From NCBI GenBank assembly GCA_036378315.1, contig DASUWU010000046.1, forward strand, positions 1-64,000: a stretch of DNA of 64,000 bases, written 5' to 3'. Positions 40,345 to 48,240 of this stretch are shown in pieces (within the stretch, counting starts at the first letter, position 1; each line of letters starts with the position of its first letter). Position numbers and translations under genes: made by a program. This DNA comes from CALAED01 sp036378315. GTDB taxonomy: Bacteria; Actinomycetota; Actinomycetes; Streptosporangiales; Streptosporangiaceae. The notes below the pieces were generated by a model, which saw only the letters and a program-made list of their open reading frames with translations, was not told where the DNA came from and did not search any database.

Positions 40345-41295
40345 ATGGCCAACGTACTGGCCAAAGACCCGGGCGGGCGACGCGGCTTTCCCCTCGGGCT
40401 CGGATACTTTCGGTGGGTGAATTGTGCCCCGCGGCCCGTCCGGGTCGCCTTGGCGGCTTTCCTCGGCGCGGCGCTCGCGGCCGGCTGCGGCTCGGGTGGT
40501 TCGTCGGGCAAGTCGGGCGGTTCCGGCGAGGTCAACGTGCTGTACGCCGGGTCCATGGTGGACCTGATGCAGCATCACGTCGGGCCGGCCTTCGAAAAGG
40601 CGACCGGACATTCCTTCAAGGGCTTCACGGCCGGCGACAAGGACGTGGCGAGCCAGATCAAGGCCGGGGTCCACGCAGGCGACGTCTTCATGAGCGCGAG
40701 TCCCGATGTCAACAACACCCTGATCGGGCCGGCCAACGACAACCTGATCTCGTGGTACGCCACGTACGCCACCTCGCCGCTGGTCATCGGGTACAAGCCG
40801 AGCAGCAAGTTCGCCGCCGACCTGAAGAGCAAGCCGTGGTACACGGCCATCACCGAGCCCGGGCTCCATATCGGGTTCAGCGACCCGAAGACCGATCCGA
40901 AGGGCGAGAAAGCCGTCCAGGCGATGAACGACACCGCCGCCAAGAACCCGGCGCTGAGGAAGCTGGCGACCGACACCTCCTCCATGTTCCCCGAGGAGAC
41001 CTTGGTCGGCAGGGTCCAGTCCGGCCAGCTCGATGCCGCGTTCTTCTACGCGAGCGAGGCGGCCGTGGCCAAGATCCCGACCGTGCCGGTGACCGGTGAG
41101 AGCCTGGGGGCGACCTACACGGTGGCCGTGTTGAACAAGGGTCCGCACCAGGCCACCGCCCAGGCGTTCGTCTCCTACCTGCTCGGGCCCGACGGCCAGC
41201 GCCTCCTCAAGCAGGACAACTTCACCCTCATCACGCCGCCGAAGGTGACCGGGTCCAACATCCCGGCCAGCCTGAAAGGCCTGTTGGCGGGATAA
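40345..41295 (+). CDS. ModA/WtpA-like substrate-binding lipoprotein
   Basis: This is the extracellular binding component of a molybdate/tungstate-type ABC importer. The 316-residue lipoprotein has a long N-terminal region before the hydrophobic stretch VALAAFLGAALAAGC. The mature part starts GEVNVLYAGSMVDLMQHHVGPAFEKATG, the typical start of WtpA-like oxyanion-binding proteins, and has DVFMSASPDVNN, TSPLVIGYKPSS and FFYASEAAVAK. AGGAGG precedes ATG 40345. Its stop overlaps the ATG of the fused permease-ATPase by one base. Tungstate, molybdate or another oxyanion are possible substrates. Confidence 0.87.
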   Translation: MANVLAKDPGGRRGFPLGLGYFRWVNCAPRPVRVALAAFLGAALAAGCGSGGSSGKSGGSGEVNVLYAGSMVDLMQHHVGPAFEKATGHSFKGFTAGDKDVASQIKAGVHAGDVFMSASPDVNNTLIGPANDNLISWYATYATSPLVIGYKPSSKFAADLKSKPWYTAITEPGLHIGFSDPKTDPKGEKAVQAMNDTAAKNPALRKLATDTSSMFPEETLVGRVQSGQLDAAFFYASEAAVAKIPTVPVTGESLGATYTVAVLNKGPHQATAQAFVSYLLGPDGQRLLKQDNFTLITPPKVTGSNIPASLKGLLAG

Positions 41296-43166
41296 TGGCT
41301 TACCGAGCGTCGCGCAGCCCGCTCACCTGGCTGGGCGGGCTGTTGGCCCTGTATCTCATCGTCCCGATCGGCGCCTTCGTCGTCCGGCTGGCCGGGTCCG
41401 ACCAGCGCGGTTTCAACACCCCCGGACTGTGGTCGGCGGTCTGGGTGTCCGCGGCGGCAGCGACGATCTCGACCCTGCTGGTGGCGCTGTTCGGCATCCC
41501 GCTGGCGCACTGGCTGTCCAGGTCCCGTGGCGCCGTGGCCCGCGTCGTCGGCGTCCTCGTGCTGTTGCCGCTGGCGCTGCCCTCCGTGATGAGCGGCGTC
41601 GTGCTGATCTACCTCGTCGGCCCGTACACGCCCATCGGGCAGTTCTTCGGCGGCCGTCTCACCGACTCGGTGATCGGGGTGGTCCTCGCGATGACGTTCG
41701 AGGCCGCGCCGTTCCTCGTCATCGCGGCGCGCGCGGCCTTCGAGGCCATCGACCCCGCGTTCGAGGACCTCGCGGCGAGCCTCGGGCATCGCGGCCCGGC
41801 CCGGTTCTGGCGGGTGCGCATGCGCATCGCGGCCCCGGGCATCCGGGCCGGGGCGCTGATGACCTGGCTGCGCGCCCTCGGCGCGTACGGCGCGGTCGTC
41901 CTCCTCGCCTACCATCCGTACTCGCTGCCGGTGTTGACCTACGTCCAGTTCTCGAGCGCCGGGGTTCCCGGCACCCAGGCGCCCACGGCGCTCGCGCTCG
42001 GCGTCGCGGTGCTCATCGTGCTGCTCACCCTGATCCGGCGGCCGGTCCGGCTGCGGCCCTCGGGTCGCCTGCCCGACCCCAGGCAACCCGGTCTTGGCGC
42101 GCCGACCGTCGTCGGCTTCGACCTCGACCTGGCCGTCGGCTCGTTTCCGCTGAAGCTGAACCACCAGGCGGCCAGCCACCGGATCGCCATCCTCGGCCCG
42201 TCCGGGGCGGGGAAGTCGGTGGCGCTGCGCGCCCTGGCGGGCTTCCTCGGGCCGCACGCGGGGCAGGTCAGCTACAACGGGCAGCCGGTCTCCGGTGTCC
42301 CGGTGGAGGAACGGCACATCGGGTACGTGCCGCAGAGCCTGGCCCTGTTCCCCGGCCGCACCGTGTGGCAGCAGGTGCTGTTCGCCACCAACGCCGACCC
42401 CGCGCTCGCCGCGTGGTGGTTGCGCACGCTGGGCCTGACCGGTCTGGAGGACCGCCTGCCCGAGCAGCTGTCCGGAGGCCAGCGGCAGCGAGTGGCGCTG
42501 GCCAGGGCGCTGAGCCACGGTCCGCGGCTGGTCCTGCTCGACGAGCCGTTCAGCGCCCTCGACGCGCCGGTCCGCGACGAACTCCGCCGCGAGCTGCGGC
42601 GGCTCCAGCGTGAGACCGGTCTGTCCACGGTGCTGGTCACCCACGACCCGGAGGAGGCCGCGCTGCTGGCCGACGAGATCCTCGTCATCGCCGACGGCCG
42701 GCTGCTCCAGGCCGGGCGGCGCAACGACGTGTTCAACCGGCCCGCCTCGCCGCAGGTCGCGCGGCTGCTCGGCATCCAGAACATCAACCGGGCCACCGTG
42801 ACGGTGCCCGGCGTCATCACCGCGGGCGGGACGCGGATCACCGTCGACACGCCGGACCTGCCGGCCGGCAGCGAGGTGCTCTGGTCCATCAACCCCGACC
42901 ACGTCACCATCACCCCGCGAGGCGCGTACGCCGCGGTGGTCGACGACGTCGCCGACATCGGCCGGGGCACCACGATCACCGTCCTGCTGGACGGCGGTCT
43001 CGAACTGCGGGCCAGGACCGTCGACTCCGGCGGGCTCGACCCCGGCCACCCCTGCTACATCGACCTCGACCCGGCCGCCATCGCGCTCTGGCCGGCCGAC
43101 TCCCCGGTGCTACTCGATGGCGAGCAGGTCGCCGTCACCGGCAGAAAGGCGCCGTTGAACGAATAG
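41295..43166 (+). CDS. Fused ABC importer permease-ATPase (ModB-ModC fusion)
   Basis: This is a single 623-residue chain with an oxyanion-importer permease at residues about 1-255 and an ATPase at about 275-510. The permease has six membrane segments and the EEA-like loop AFEAIDPAFEDLAASLGHRGPARFW. The ATPase has Walker A GPSGAGKS at 301-308, signature LSGGQRQRVALARAL near 392, and Walker B LVLLDEPFSALD near 412. It ends in a TOBE-like region (about 530-620). A Pro/Arg linker joins them (RRPVRLRPSGRLPDPRQPG). Permease and ATPase are normally separate genes. The frame is continuous with no sign of a sequencing join. A longer unrelated open frame exists on the opposite strand. Confidence 0.92.
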   Translation: MAYRASRSPLTWLGGLLALYLIVPIGAFVVRLAGSDQRGFNTPGLWSAVWVSAAAATISTLLVALFGIPLAHWLSRSRGAVARVVGVLVLLPLALPSVMSGVVLIYLVGPYTPIGQFFGGRLTDSVIGVVLAMTFEAAPFLVIAARAAFEAIDPAFEDLAASLGHRGPARFWRVRMRIAAPGIRAGALMTWLRALGAYGAVVLLAYHPYSLPVLTYVQFSSAGVPGTQAPTALALGVAVLIVLLTLIRRPVRLRPSGRLPDPRQPGLGAPTVVGFDLDLAVGSFPLKLNHQAASHRIAILGPSGAGKSVALRALAGFLGPHAGQVSYNGQPVSGVPVEERHIGYVPQSLALFPGRTVWQQVLFATNADPALAAWWLRTLGLTGLEDRLPEQLSGGQRQRVALARALSHGPRLVLLDEPFSALDAPVRDELRRELRRLQRETGLSTVLVTHDPEEAALLADEILVIADGRLLQAGRRNDVFNRPASPQVARLLGIQNINRATVTVPGVITAGGTRITVDTPDLPAGSEVLWSINPDHVTITPRGAYAAVVDDVADIGRGTTITVLLDGGLELRARTVDSGGLDPGHPCYIDLDPAAIALWPADSPVLLDGEQVAVTGRKAPLNE

Positions 43167-43206
43167 TCTCCGGGCAGGCGCCGGCCGGCCGGGCTTCATG
43201 CCTGGA

Positions 43207-44052
43207 TCAGGGCAGGAAGTAGTTGGGGTTGGGCAGCTTGAACGTCCGGTCGGCGTGGCCGCCCACGAGGTCGCTGAACTGGTCGCCGAAGTTGGCGACG
43301 ATGTCGTACCCCGTGGACTCGATGTGCGCCCGCGTCGCCGACTTGTAGTGGATCGTGGTGCACGCGCCGTTCGGGTCGGCGGCGCAGGCCTGCTTCAGGT
43401 AGTCGGGGTAGTCCGCGACGGCGGGCTTGGTGAACAGCCCGTCCTCGGTCCCGCTGAGCGCGGTGGGCTTCGGGTAGCCGGCGTCCACCCCGACCCCGTC
43501 CGCGGTCAGGTTGCCCAGCGTGGCGGCCTCCTGGGTGGTGGGCCGGCCGGTCAGATAGAAGATGGCGTAGCCCTCGCGCTCGGCCGCCCGCACCATGTCG
43601 ACCATCCCGAACACGGCGGGAAAGCGCTGCTCGGTGACGAACGTGGCGTTGGTGGCCGGGTTGAACGCCCAGTTGCTGAAGATCTCGTAGTTCCAGGTCA
43701 GCAACGTGGTGTCGTCGACGTCGAGCACGATCGCGCGCGTTCCGCGCACGCGGTGGGGGCCGGCCAGCCAGCGCGTCCCCGCACTCGCGACCGACCTCGC
43801 CTCCTTGGCGTAGTTTCCGTCATCGGCCGCGACGCCCGTGCCCAGCGGGTCTCCGTAGTAGTTGCGGATCTGCTGCCGCAGCACGTCGATGTTCGTGATC
43901 TGATGCTCGGAGCGCGGCGTGAAGGTCTTGATGGCCGGCTCCGGCGCCGCCGCGATGGCCATGCCCCCGCCCACGATGGACGTGACCGCGAGCGCGGCGA
44001 CCGCGATCAGAAGGGACCGGCGTGAGCGATGACGCCACAGACGTGCATACAC
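43207..44052 (-). CDS. Secreted HAD-superfamily acid phosphatase (class B/survival protein type)
   Basis: This 281-residue protein has an N-terminal signal sequence (SLLIAVAALAVTSIVGGGMAIAAA). The HAD nucleophile motif is AIVLDVDDTTLLTWNYE. Motif II is in YAIFYLTGRPTTQE, and later acidic residues lie in VANFGDQFSDLVGG. This matches the HAD subfamily IIIB acid phosphatases that remove phosphate from extracellular nucleotides and esters. The start is GTG 44052 with GGGGAGG 6 bases upstream. It is convergent with the transporter gene; the gap between the two is short and shows no strong terminator. Confidence 0.9.
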   Translation of the reverse strand: MYARLWRHRSRRSLLIAVAALAVTSIVGGGMAIAAAPEPAIKTFTPRSEHQITNIDVLRQQIRNYYGDPLGTGVAADDGNYAKEARSVASAGTRWLAGPHRVRGTRAIVLDVDDTTLLTWNYEIFSNWAFNPATNATFVTEQRFPAVFGMVDMVRAAEREGYAIFYLTGRPTTQEAATLGNLTADGVGVDAGYPKPTALSGTEDGLFTKPAVADYPDYLKQACAADPNGACTTIHYKSATRAHIESTGYDIVANFGDQFSDLVGGHADRTFKLPNPNYFLP

Positions 44053-44093
44053 GGTGACCTCCCCGGCGACGGATGATGTCGCTTCCCGCTGCG

Positions 44094-44128
44094 ACCTAGA
44101 TCCTGCAACCTAGATCCTGCAACCTAGA
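44094..44128. repeat. 14-bp tandem repeat
   Basis: ACCTAGATCCTGCA stands twice (44094, 44108), followed by a seven-base part copy. It lies about 40 bases upstream of the phosphatase start, on the promoter side of both divergent genes in this gap. Confidence 0.85.
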
Positions 44129-44343
44129 CCGTGGCCCGCCCCGAGCGCTACCAGGGCCCGCGCCCTTCCGGGGTATGGACCACGAGCCAGAGGTGCCGGT
44201 CGCCGCGCCAGGTCGCTCCTTGTCACCATACAGTTACTGGCTGCGCGTCACGCGGGACGCCTACCGTCGGATTGTAAGCACGCGACTCCAAGGAGTCATC
44301 GACCGGAGTCATGGATGCGAACGGATGACGAGGAGGTGGGTGC

Positions 44344-45786
44344 ATGACGCTGGACGTCCTGGATCTGCTCAAGGAGGGGCTGCCGGAGGGCTCGGCGCGG
44401 CCGCGGCGCATCGTGATCGTTGGCGCCGGCATGGCCGGCCTCACCGCGGGCCTGCTGTTAAAGGAGGCCGGCCATGAGGTGACCATTCTGGAAGGGCAGA
44501 ACCGGGTGGGCGGCCGCATATTAACCTATCGCGGTTTTGCCGGGGACATGTACGGCGAGTTCGGCGCCATGCGTTTTCCGCGCCAACACCCCTTGGTCCA
44601 GTGGCTGATCCAGGAAAAGTTCAAGCTGCGGACCAAACCGTTCGCCATGTACGACGAGGACACATTCATCTACCTGCAGGGCAAGGCCGTCAGGCGCCAT
44701 GACTTCAGCGTCGACATGTTCGACTTCGATCTGCTGCCGCACGAGGCGGACAAGGCGCCGCACGAGTTGTTGCGGCATACGATGCGGCCGCTCCTCGAGA
44801 TCATGGAGAACGAGGACGAGGCGACCGCGTGGCACCGGCTGCTCGAGGACTACGACAGGTACTCCCTGCTCGGCTATCTCAAGGAGCGCAACGTCAGCGA
44901 CGGAGCGCTGTCCATGCTCGGCCCTTTGTTCAACCTCGAGGGCCGCTACCACTTCTCCCTCGTCGAATGGTTCTCGCATTTTTACGAGGACGTCTTCGGC
45001 GACCTGGTTTACGTGGTCGACGGGGCGGACTCGCTGCCCAGGGCGTTCGAGGCCTACCTCATGGACGACATCAGGTTCGGCGCCCAGGTCCATGCCATCG
45101 ACCAGACGGACAAGAAGGTCCACGTTCATTTCCGGGTCGGCCGCAGGTCGCAGGTCATCACCGCGGACGAATGCATCGTGACCGCTCCGCTCTCCGGCCT
45201 CCGGCACATGGAGATCGAGGGGCTGGACGCGGACAAGTGGTACGCGATCCGCAACTCCTACTACGGCCGGGCGCACAAGCTCTTCATGCAGTTCAGCGAG
45301 CGGTGGTGGGAGACGAAGTACGACATCACCCACGGGCTGACCGTCACCGACCTCGCGATCCGCAACGTCGTGTACCCGCCGGCCGGCCAGGACGACCGGT
45401 TCCAGAAAGGCGTGATGATCGCGTCCTACTGCTGGGAGCAGGACAGCATTCCCTACACGCCGCTGGCCGGCGAGGAATGCGTCGCCCAGGCGCTGGAAGA
45501 CCTGGTCAAGATCCATCCCGAAGCGCGCGACACCTTTGAGTTCGGCGTCTACAAAGACTGGGCCCTCGACTGGTTCGCCGGCGGCATCGGCCCGTTGTTC
45601 CGCGCCTTCGAGATGAGCGAGGCGTTCTACGAGGACATCATCCGGCCGGTGCATCGGGTGTGGTTCGCCAACGATGCCTGCGATCGACGTCATCGGCGCT
45701 GGGTCGAAGGCGCCCTCAAGGCCGCCATCAAGAACGCCTACGCCATCCACACCGGCCTGCGGGACGAGATGCCCTGGAAGGACTGA
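44344..45786 (+). CDS. Flavin amine oxidase / L-amino-acid-oxidase-like protein
   Basis: This 480-residue FAD enzyme has the dinucleotide motif IVIVGAGMAGLTAG at residues 23-36, then VTILEGQNRVGGRI and YGEFGAMRFPRQHP (the GG and ATG-like motifs of flavin amine oxidases). The substrate domain is intact in length. The usual C-terminal FAD motif (GEHTS followed by GWIEGA) is altered to VWFANDACDRRHRRWVEGALKAA, so FAD contacts may differ. AGGAGG lies 7 bases before the ATG. It stands alone between divergent and convergent neighbours. No transport or aminotransferase gene is nearby to suggest a substrate. Confidence 0.87.
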   Translation: MTLDVLDLLKEGLPEGSARPRRIVIVGAGMAGLTAGLLLKEAGHEVTILEGQNRVGGRILTYRGFAGDMYGEFGAMRFPRQHPLVQWLIQEKFKLRTKPFAMYDEDTFIYLQGKAVRRHDFSVDMFDFDLLPHEADKAPHELLRHTMRPLLEIMENEDEATAWHRLLEDYDRYSLLGYLKERNVSDGALSMLGPLFNLEGRYHFSLVEWFSHFYEDVFGDLVYVVDGADSLPRAFEAYLMDDIRFGAQVHAIDQTDKKVHVHFRVGRRSQVITADECIVTAPLSGLRHMEIEGLDADKWYAIRNSYYGRAHKLFMQFSERWWETKYDITHGLTVTDLAIRNVVYPPAGQDDRFQKGVMIASYCWEQDSIPYTPLAGEECVAQALEDLVKIHPEARDTFEFGVYKDWALDWFAGGIGPLFRAFEMSEAFYEDIIRPVHRVWFANDACDRRHRRWVEGALKAAIKNAYAIHTGLRDEMPWKD

Positions 45787-45871
45787 GCACGACCCCGGTT
45801 GCCGGCCTCGAGACCGGCGTCGTCGCTCGCCCCGCTCCGGGGAGCGACGTGGGCCGGGCGGACCGGGCGGG

Positions 45872-46324
45872 TCAGCCGCTGCCGGCCGGCGGGTCGGCCA
45901 GGACACCCTCGAGCAGCCCGGTGGACTGGCCGACCTCGATGAGGTAGCCATCGGGGTCACGCATGTAGCAGCGCAGTTCGGCTTTGCGGTCGATGGGCGG
46001 CGTGAGGAAGGTGGCTCCCCTCTCGCTCCATTCCTGGTAGCAGGCCCAGATGTCGGCCACCCGGACGTTGAGGAAACTCGTGGCCGTGCTCGCGTCGGTC
46101 GGGGGATGCAACGTGACGTCTGGCTTGTCGGGAGTGGGGCCGCCACCCGGGTTCATGATCACCCAACTGTTCGCCAATCTGACGATGCACGGGTTCTCCT
46201 CCAGGGCCACCTGGCCGCCGAGGACGTCGGTATAGAAAGCCCGGGAGCGGGCCACGTCGGCCACCGTTATGAAATGCGTCAGCACGATCCCGATGTCAGG
46301 TGCCGGGAGATCCTCTCGGCGCAT
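45872..46324 (-). CDS. VOC-superfamily (glyoxalase/dioxygenase-like) protein
   Basis: This 150-residue protein consists of the paired beta-alpha-beta3 units of the VOC fold: VLTHFITVADVARSRAFYTDVLGGQVALEE, then SFLNVRVADIWACYQEWSERGATFLTPP and RCYMRDPDGYLIEVGQSTG. The metal ligands His17, Glu (LIEVGQ) and a possible Asp are partly visible. Many such proteins are resistance or dioxygenase-like enzymes, and the substrate is unknown. The gene is convergent with the flavin oxidase. A strong ribosome site is not seen. Confidence 0.85.
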   Translation of the reverse strand: MRREDLPAPDIGIVLTHFITVADVARSRAFYTDVLGGQVALEENPCIVRLANSWVIMNPGGGPTPDKPDVTLHPPTDASTATSFLNVRVADIWACYQEWSERGATFLTPPIDRKAELRCYMRDPDGYLIEVGQSTGLLEGVLADPPAGSG

Positions 46325-46529
46325 GTCAGCCTCCCCTCGTCATCGCATCGCGTCGGTCCGCGAGGGAGCGGGCGAACGCCGCACCGGCCACCTCGATCTG
46401 AATAACTCTCGCGGTGAAGCGGTGCCCGAGCCGGTGGCACCAGCGGCCTGCTGGCTTTCGTACCCGAGATGATCAGAGACGACCCATAGGGGAGCGAGAT
46501 CCTTCTTTACCCTCTGCCTCCTGATCGGC

Positions 46530-47249
46530 ATGGCATGTCCGCGGCCGCCCCGCCGGCGGGGCGGACGGAAAGAACCTTCCGGTGCGCTCCGGTGTATAAG
46601 GAGCATCATCGATGACGCCGAGGCGGTAACGCGGTCTCTCGACGGTGACCTGGACGCCTACGCCGTGCTGGTCGCCCGCTACACCGCGCCCGCGCACCGG
46701 GCGGCCTACCTGCTGGGCGCGGGGGACGAGGCCGACGACGTCGTTCAGGAGGCGCTGGTGAAGGCGTACCGGCACCTGTCCGGCTTCCGCGTCGGCGAAC
46801 CGTTCGGTCCCTGGTTGTTGCGCATCGTGGCCAACGAGACCAAGAACCTCACCCGATCCCGGCGGCGCCGCGCCGCGCTGGCCCTACGGCTGTCCGCGCT
46901 CGGCGGCGAGGACGAAGCGGTCGACGGCACAGGGGGCCCGGTCGGCGCGGTGCTCGCCGGGGAACGGCGGGGCGCGCTGCTGCGCGCGCTCGACGCGCTC
47001 CCCGGCAAGGAGCGGCAGGTCGTGGTGTGCCGCTACTTCCTGGAACTGTCGGAGGCGGAGACGGCGCAGGTGCTCGGATGGCCGCTGGGCTCGGTCAAGT
47101 CTCGTACGTTCCGCGCGCTGAACAGGCTGCGCGGGTCGCTCCTGCCGGCGGCGGCCCCGGCGGCGGACGCGGATCGGCCGGGTCCTGGCGGTGCCGGGCC
47201 TGGCCACCGGGCCCGCCGCGGGCCGGGTTGGGCGGCATCCGATGACTGA
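46530..47249 (+). CDS. ECF-family sigma factor (start uncertain)
   Basis: This is a two-domain ECF sigma of the SigE/RpoE type. Region 2 is DLDAYAVLVARYTAPAHRAAYLLGAGDEADDVVQEALVKAYRHLSGF and PWLLRIVANETKNLTR. Region 4 is LPGKERQVVVCRYFLELSEAETAQVLGWPLGSVKSRTFRALNRL. The only canonical in-frame start is ATG 46530, giving a 24-residue Arg/Pro-rich head, but it has no ribosome site. A good AAGGAG stands at 46598-46603, just ahead of the natural N-terminus, where no in-frame ATG/GTG/TTG exists. The true start may be a rare codon such as ATC near 46607-46610. The downstream anti-sigma-like gene overlaps the end by 8 bases. Confidence 0.85.
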   Translation: MACPRPPRRRGGRKEPSGALRCIRSIIDDAEAVTRSLDGDLDAYAVLVARYTAPAHRAAYLLGAGDEADDVVQEALVKAYRHLSGFRVGEPFGPWLLRIVANETKNLTRSRRRRAALALRLSALGGEDEAVDGTGGPVGAVLAGERRGALLRALDALPGKERQVVVCRYFLELSEAETAQVLGWPLGSVKSRTFRALNRLRGSLLPAAAPAADADRPGPGGAGPGHRARRGPGWAASDD

Positions 47250-48165
47250 TCCGGCCCGCCTGCCGTCCGAGCCGCCGTCCGGCCTGCCGTCCGGCCTGCC
47301 GTCCGGCCTGGAGGCCGAGCTGCGTGAGCTGGGCCGCCGGATCGACGTGCCGGCCGCGCCCGACCTCACCGCCGAGGTGCGGCGGCGGCTCGAGAGCGGC
47401 GGGCGCCGTGACCGGCGCCCCGGCGGGCGGCGGTTCCGGTGGCCGCTCACCCATAGGGTCACGTGGCCGATCGGGTGGCCATTCAGGTGGCCATTCGGGT
47501 GGCCGGTGGCGCGGCCACCGGAGTGGCGGATCAGGTGGCGGGTGGCCGTCCCCGTCGCGCTGGCGCTGCTCGCCGTCCTGGCCGTCACCCCGCCGGGCCG
47601 GGCCGTGGTCGGCCACGTCGTCCGGTTCGCCGGCATCGAGCTGCGCCAGGAGCCCGCCCCGGTGCGGCCGCCGACCCCGCCGACCCAGGCTTCCGCGACG
47701 CCGCCGGGGAGCGGCCGGCCGCTGCCAGGCGAGCAGGTGCTGCCGCTCGGCGAGGCCCGCCGCCGGGTGACCTTCCCGATCCTGGTGCCGGCACCGCTCG
47801 GCGCCCCCGACCGGGTGGTGGTGCGCGACGGCGGCCGGGTGGCGACCCTCGTCTACCGCCGGACCCCGTACGGCGCGGTGCGGGTCGACGAGTTCGACGG
47901 CCATGTCGACTCCATCTTCTTCCGCAAGATCGTGGGCATGGGGGACGCGAGCGTGGCGCACGTGCGCGGCAGGGAGGCGCTGTGGGTGGGGCATCCGCAC
48001 GAGGTGGTGTACGTCCGCCGCGACGGCACCACAGATGTAGCCTCGGCCAGGCTCACCACAGGCGGCACGCTGATCTGGGACACCGGCCGGGTGGCGATGC
48101 GGCTGGAGGGCCGGATCGATAAGGGCCGGGCCGTCGCCATCGCCGCCTCCGTCACCCGGCCATGA
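47242..48165 (+). CDS. Anti-sigma-factor-like membrane protein with Trp-rich repeat
   Basis: This 307-residue protein has one membrane segment (about residues 101-117, VAVPVALALLAVLAV). The cytoplasmic N-part has Arg/Leu-rich segments and lacks the zinc motif His-x3-Cys-x2-Cys. The outside domain (ILVPAPLGAPDRVVVRDGG, GHPHEVVYVRR, RVAMRLEGRI) looks like the DUF4367-type anti-sigma sensor. Just before the membrane lies a Trp-Pro rich run (WPIGWPFRWPFGWPVARPPEW, residues 75-95 region) from a short DNA repeat. The N-terminus has PSGLPSGLPSGL repeats. Its ATG overlaps the ECF sigma stop, so it probably holds that sigma factor inactive. Confidence 0.8.
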   Translation: MTDPARLPSEPPSGLPSGLPSGLEAELRELGRRIDVPAAPDLTAEVRRRLESGGRRDRRPGGRRFRWPLTHRVTWPIGWPFRWPFGWPVARPPEWRIRWRVAVPVALALLAVLAVTPPGRAVVGHVVRFAGIELRQEPAPVRPPTPPTQASATPPGSGRPLPGEQVLPLGEARRRVTFPILVPAPLGAPDRVVVRDGGRVATLVYRRTPYGAVRVDEFDGHVDSIFFRKIVGMGDASVAHVRGREALWVGHPHEVVYVRRDGTTDVASARLTTGGTLIWDTGRVAMRLEGRIDKGRAVAIAASVTRP

Positions 48166-48240
48166 GGGGCGCGCCGCCTCCCGGGAACCCGATCGGCCCC
48201 GCCGGTGTAGGAGCGGGTGAGGACTGATCGGGAGGGCGCC

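Noticed and set aside
41175..43049. Minus-strand frame of 624 codons over the fused transporter
   Set aside because: It is rich in Arg/Asp/Gly with no domain; the ModBC motifs are on the plus strand.
46612..46629. Five-codon ORF after AAGGAG before the ECF sigma gene
   Set aside because: It is too short to call a gene; noted only as part of the start-codon puzzle.
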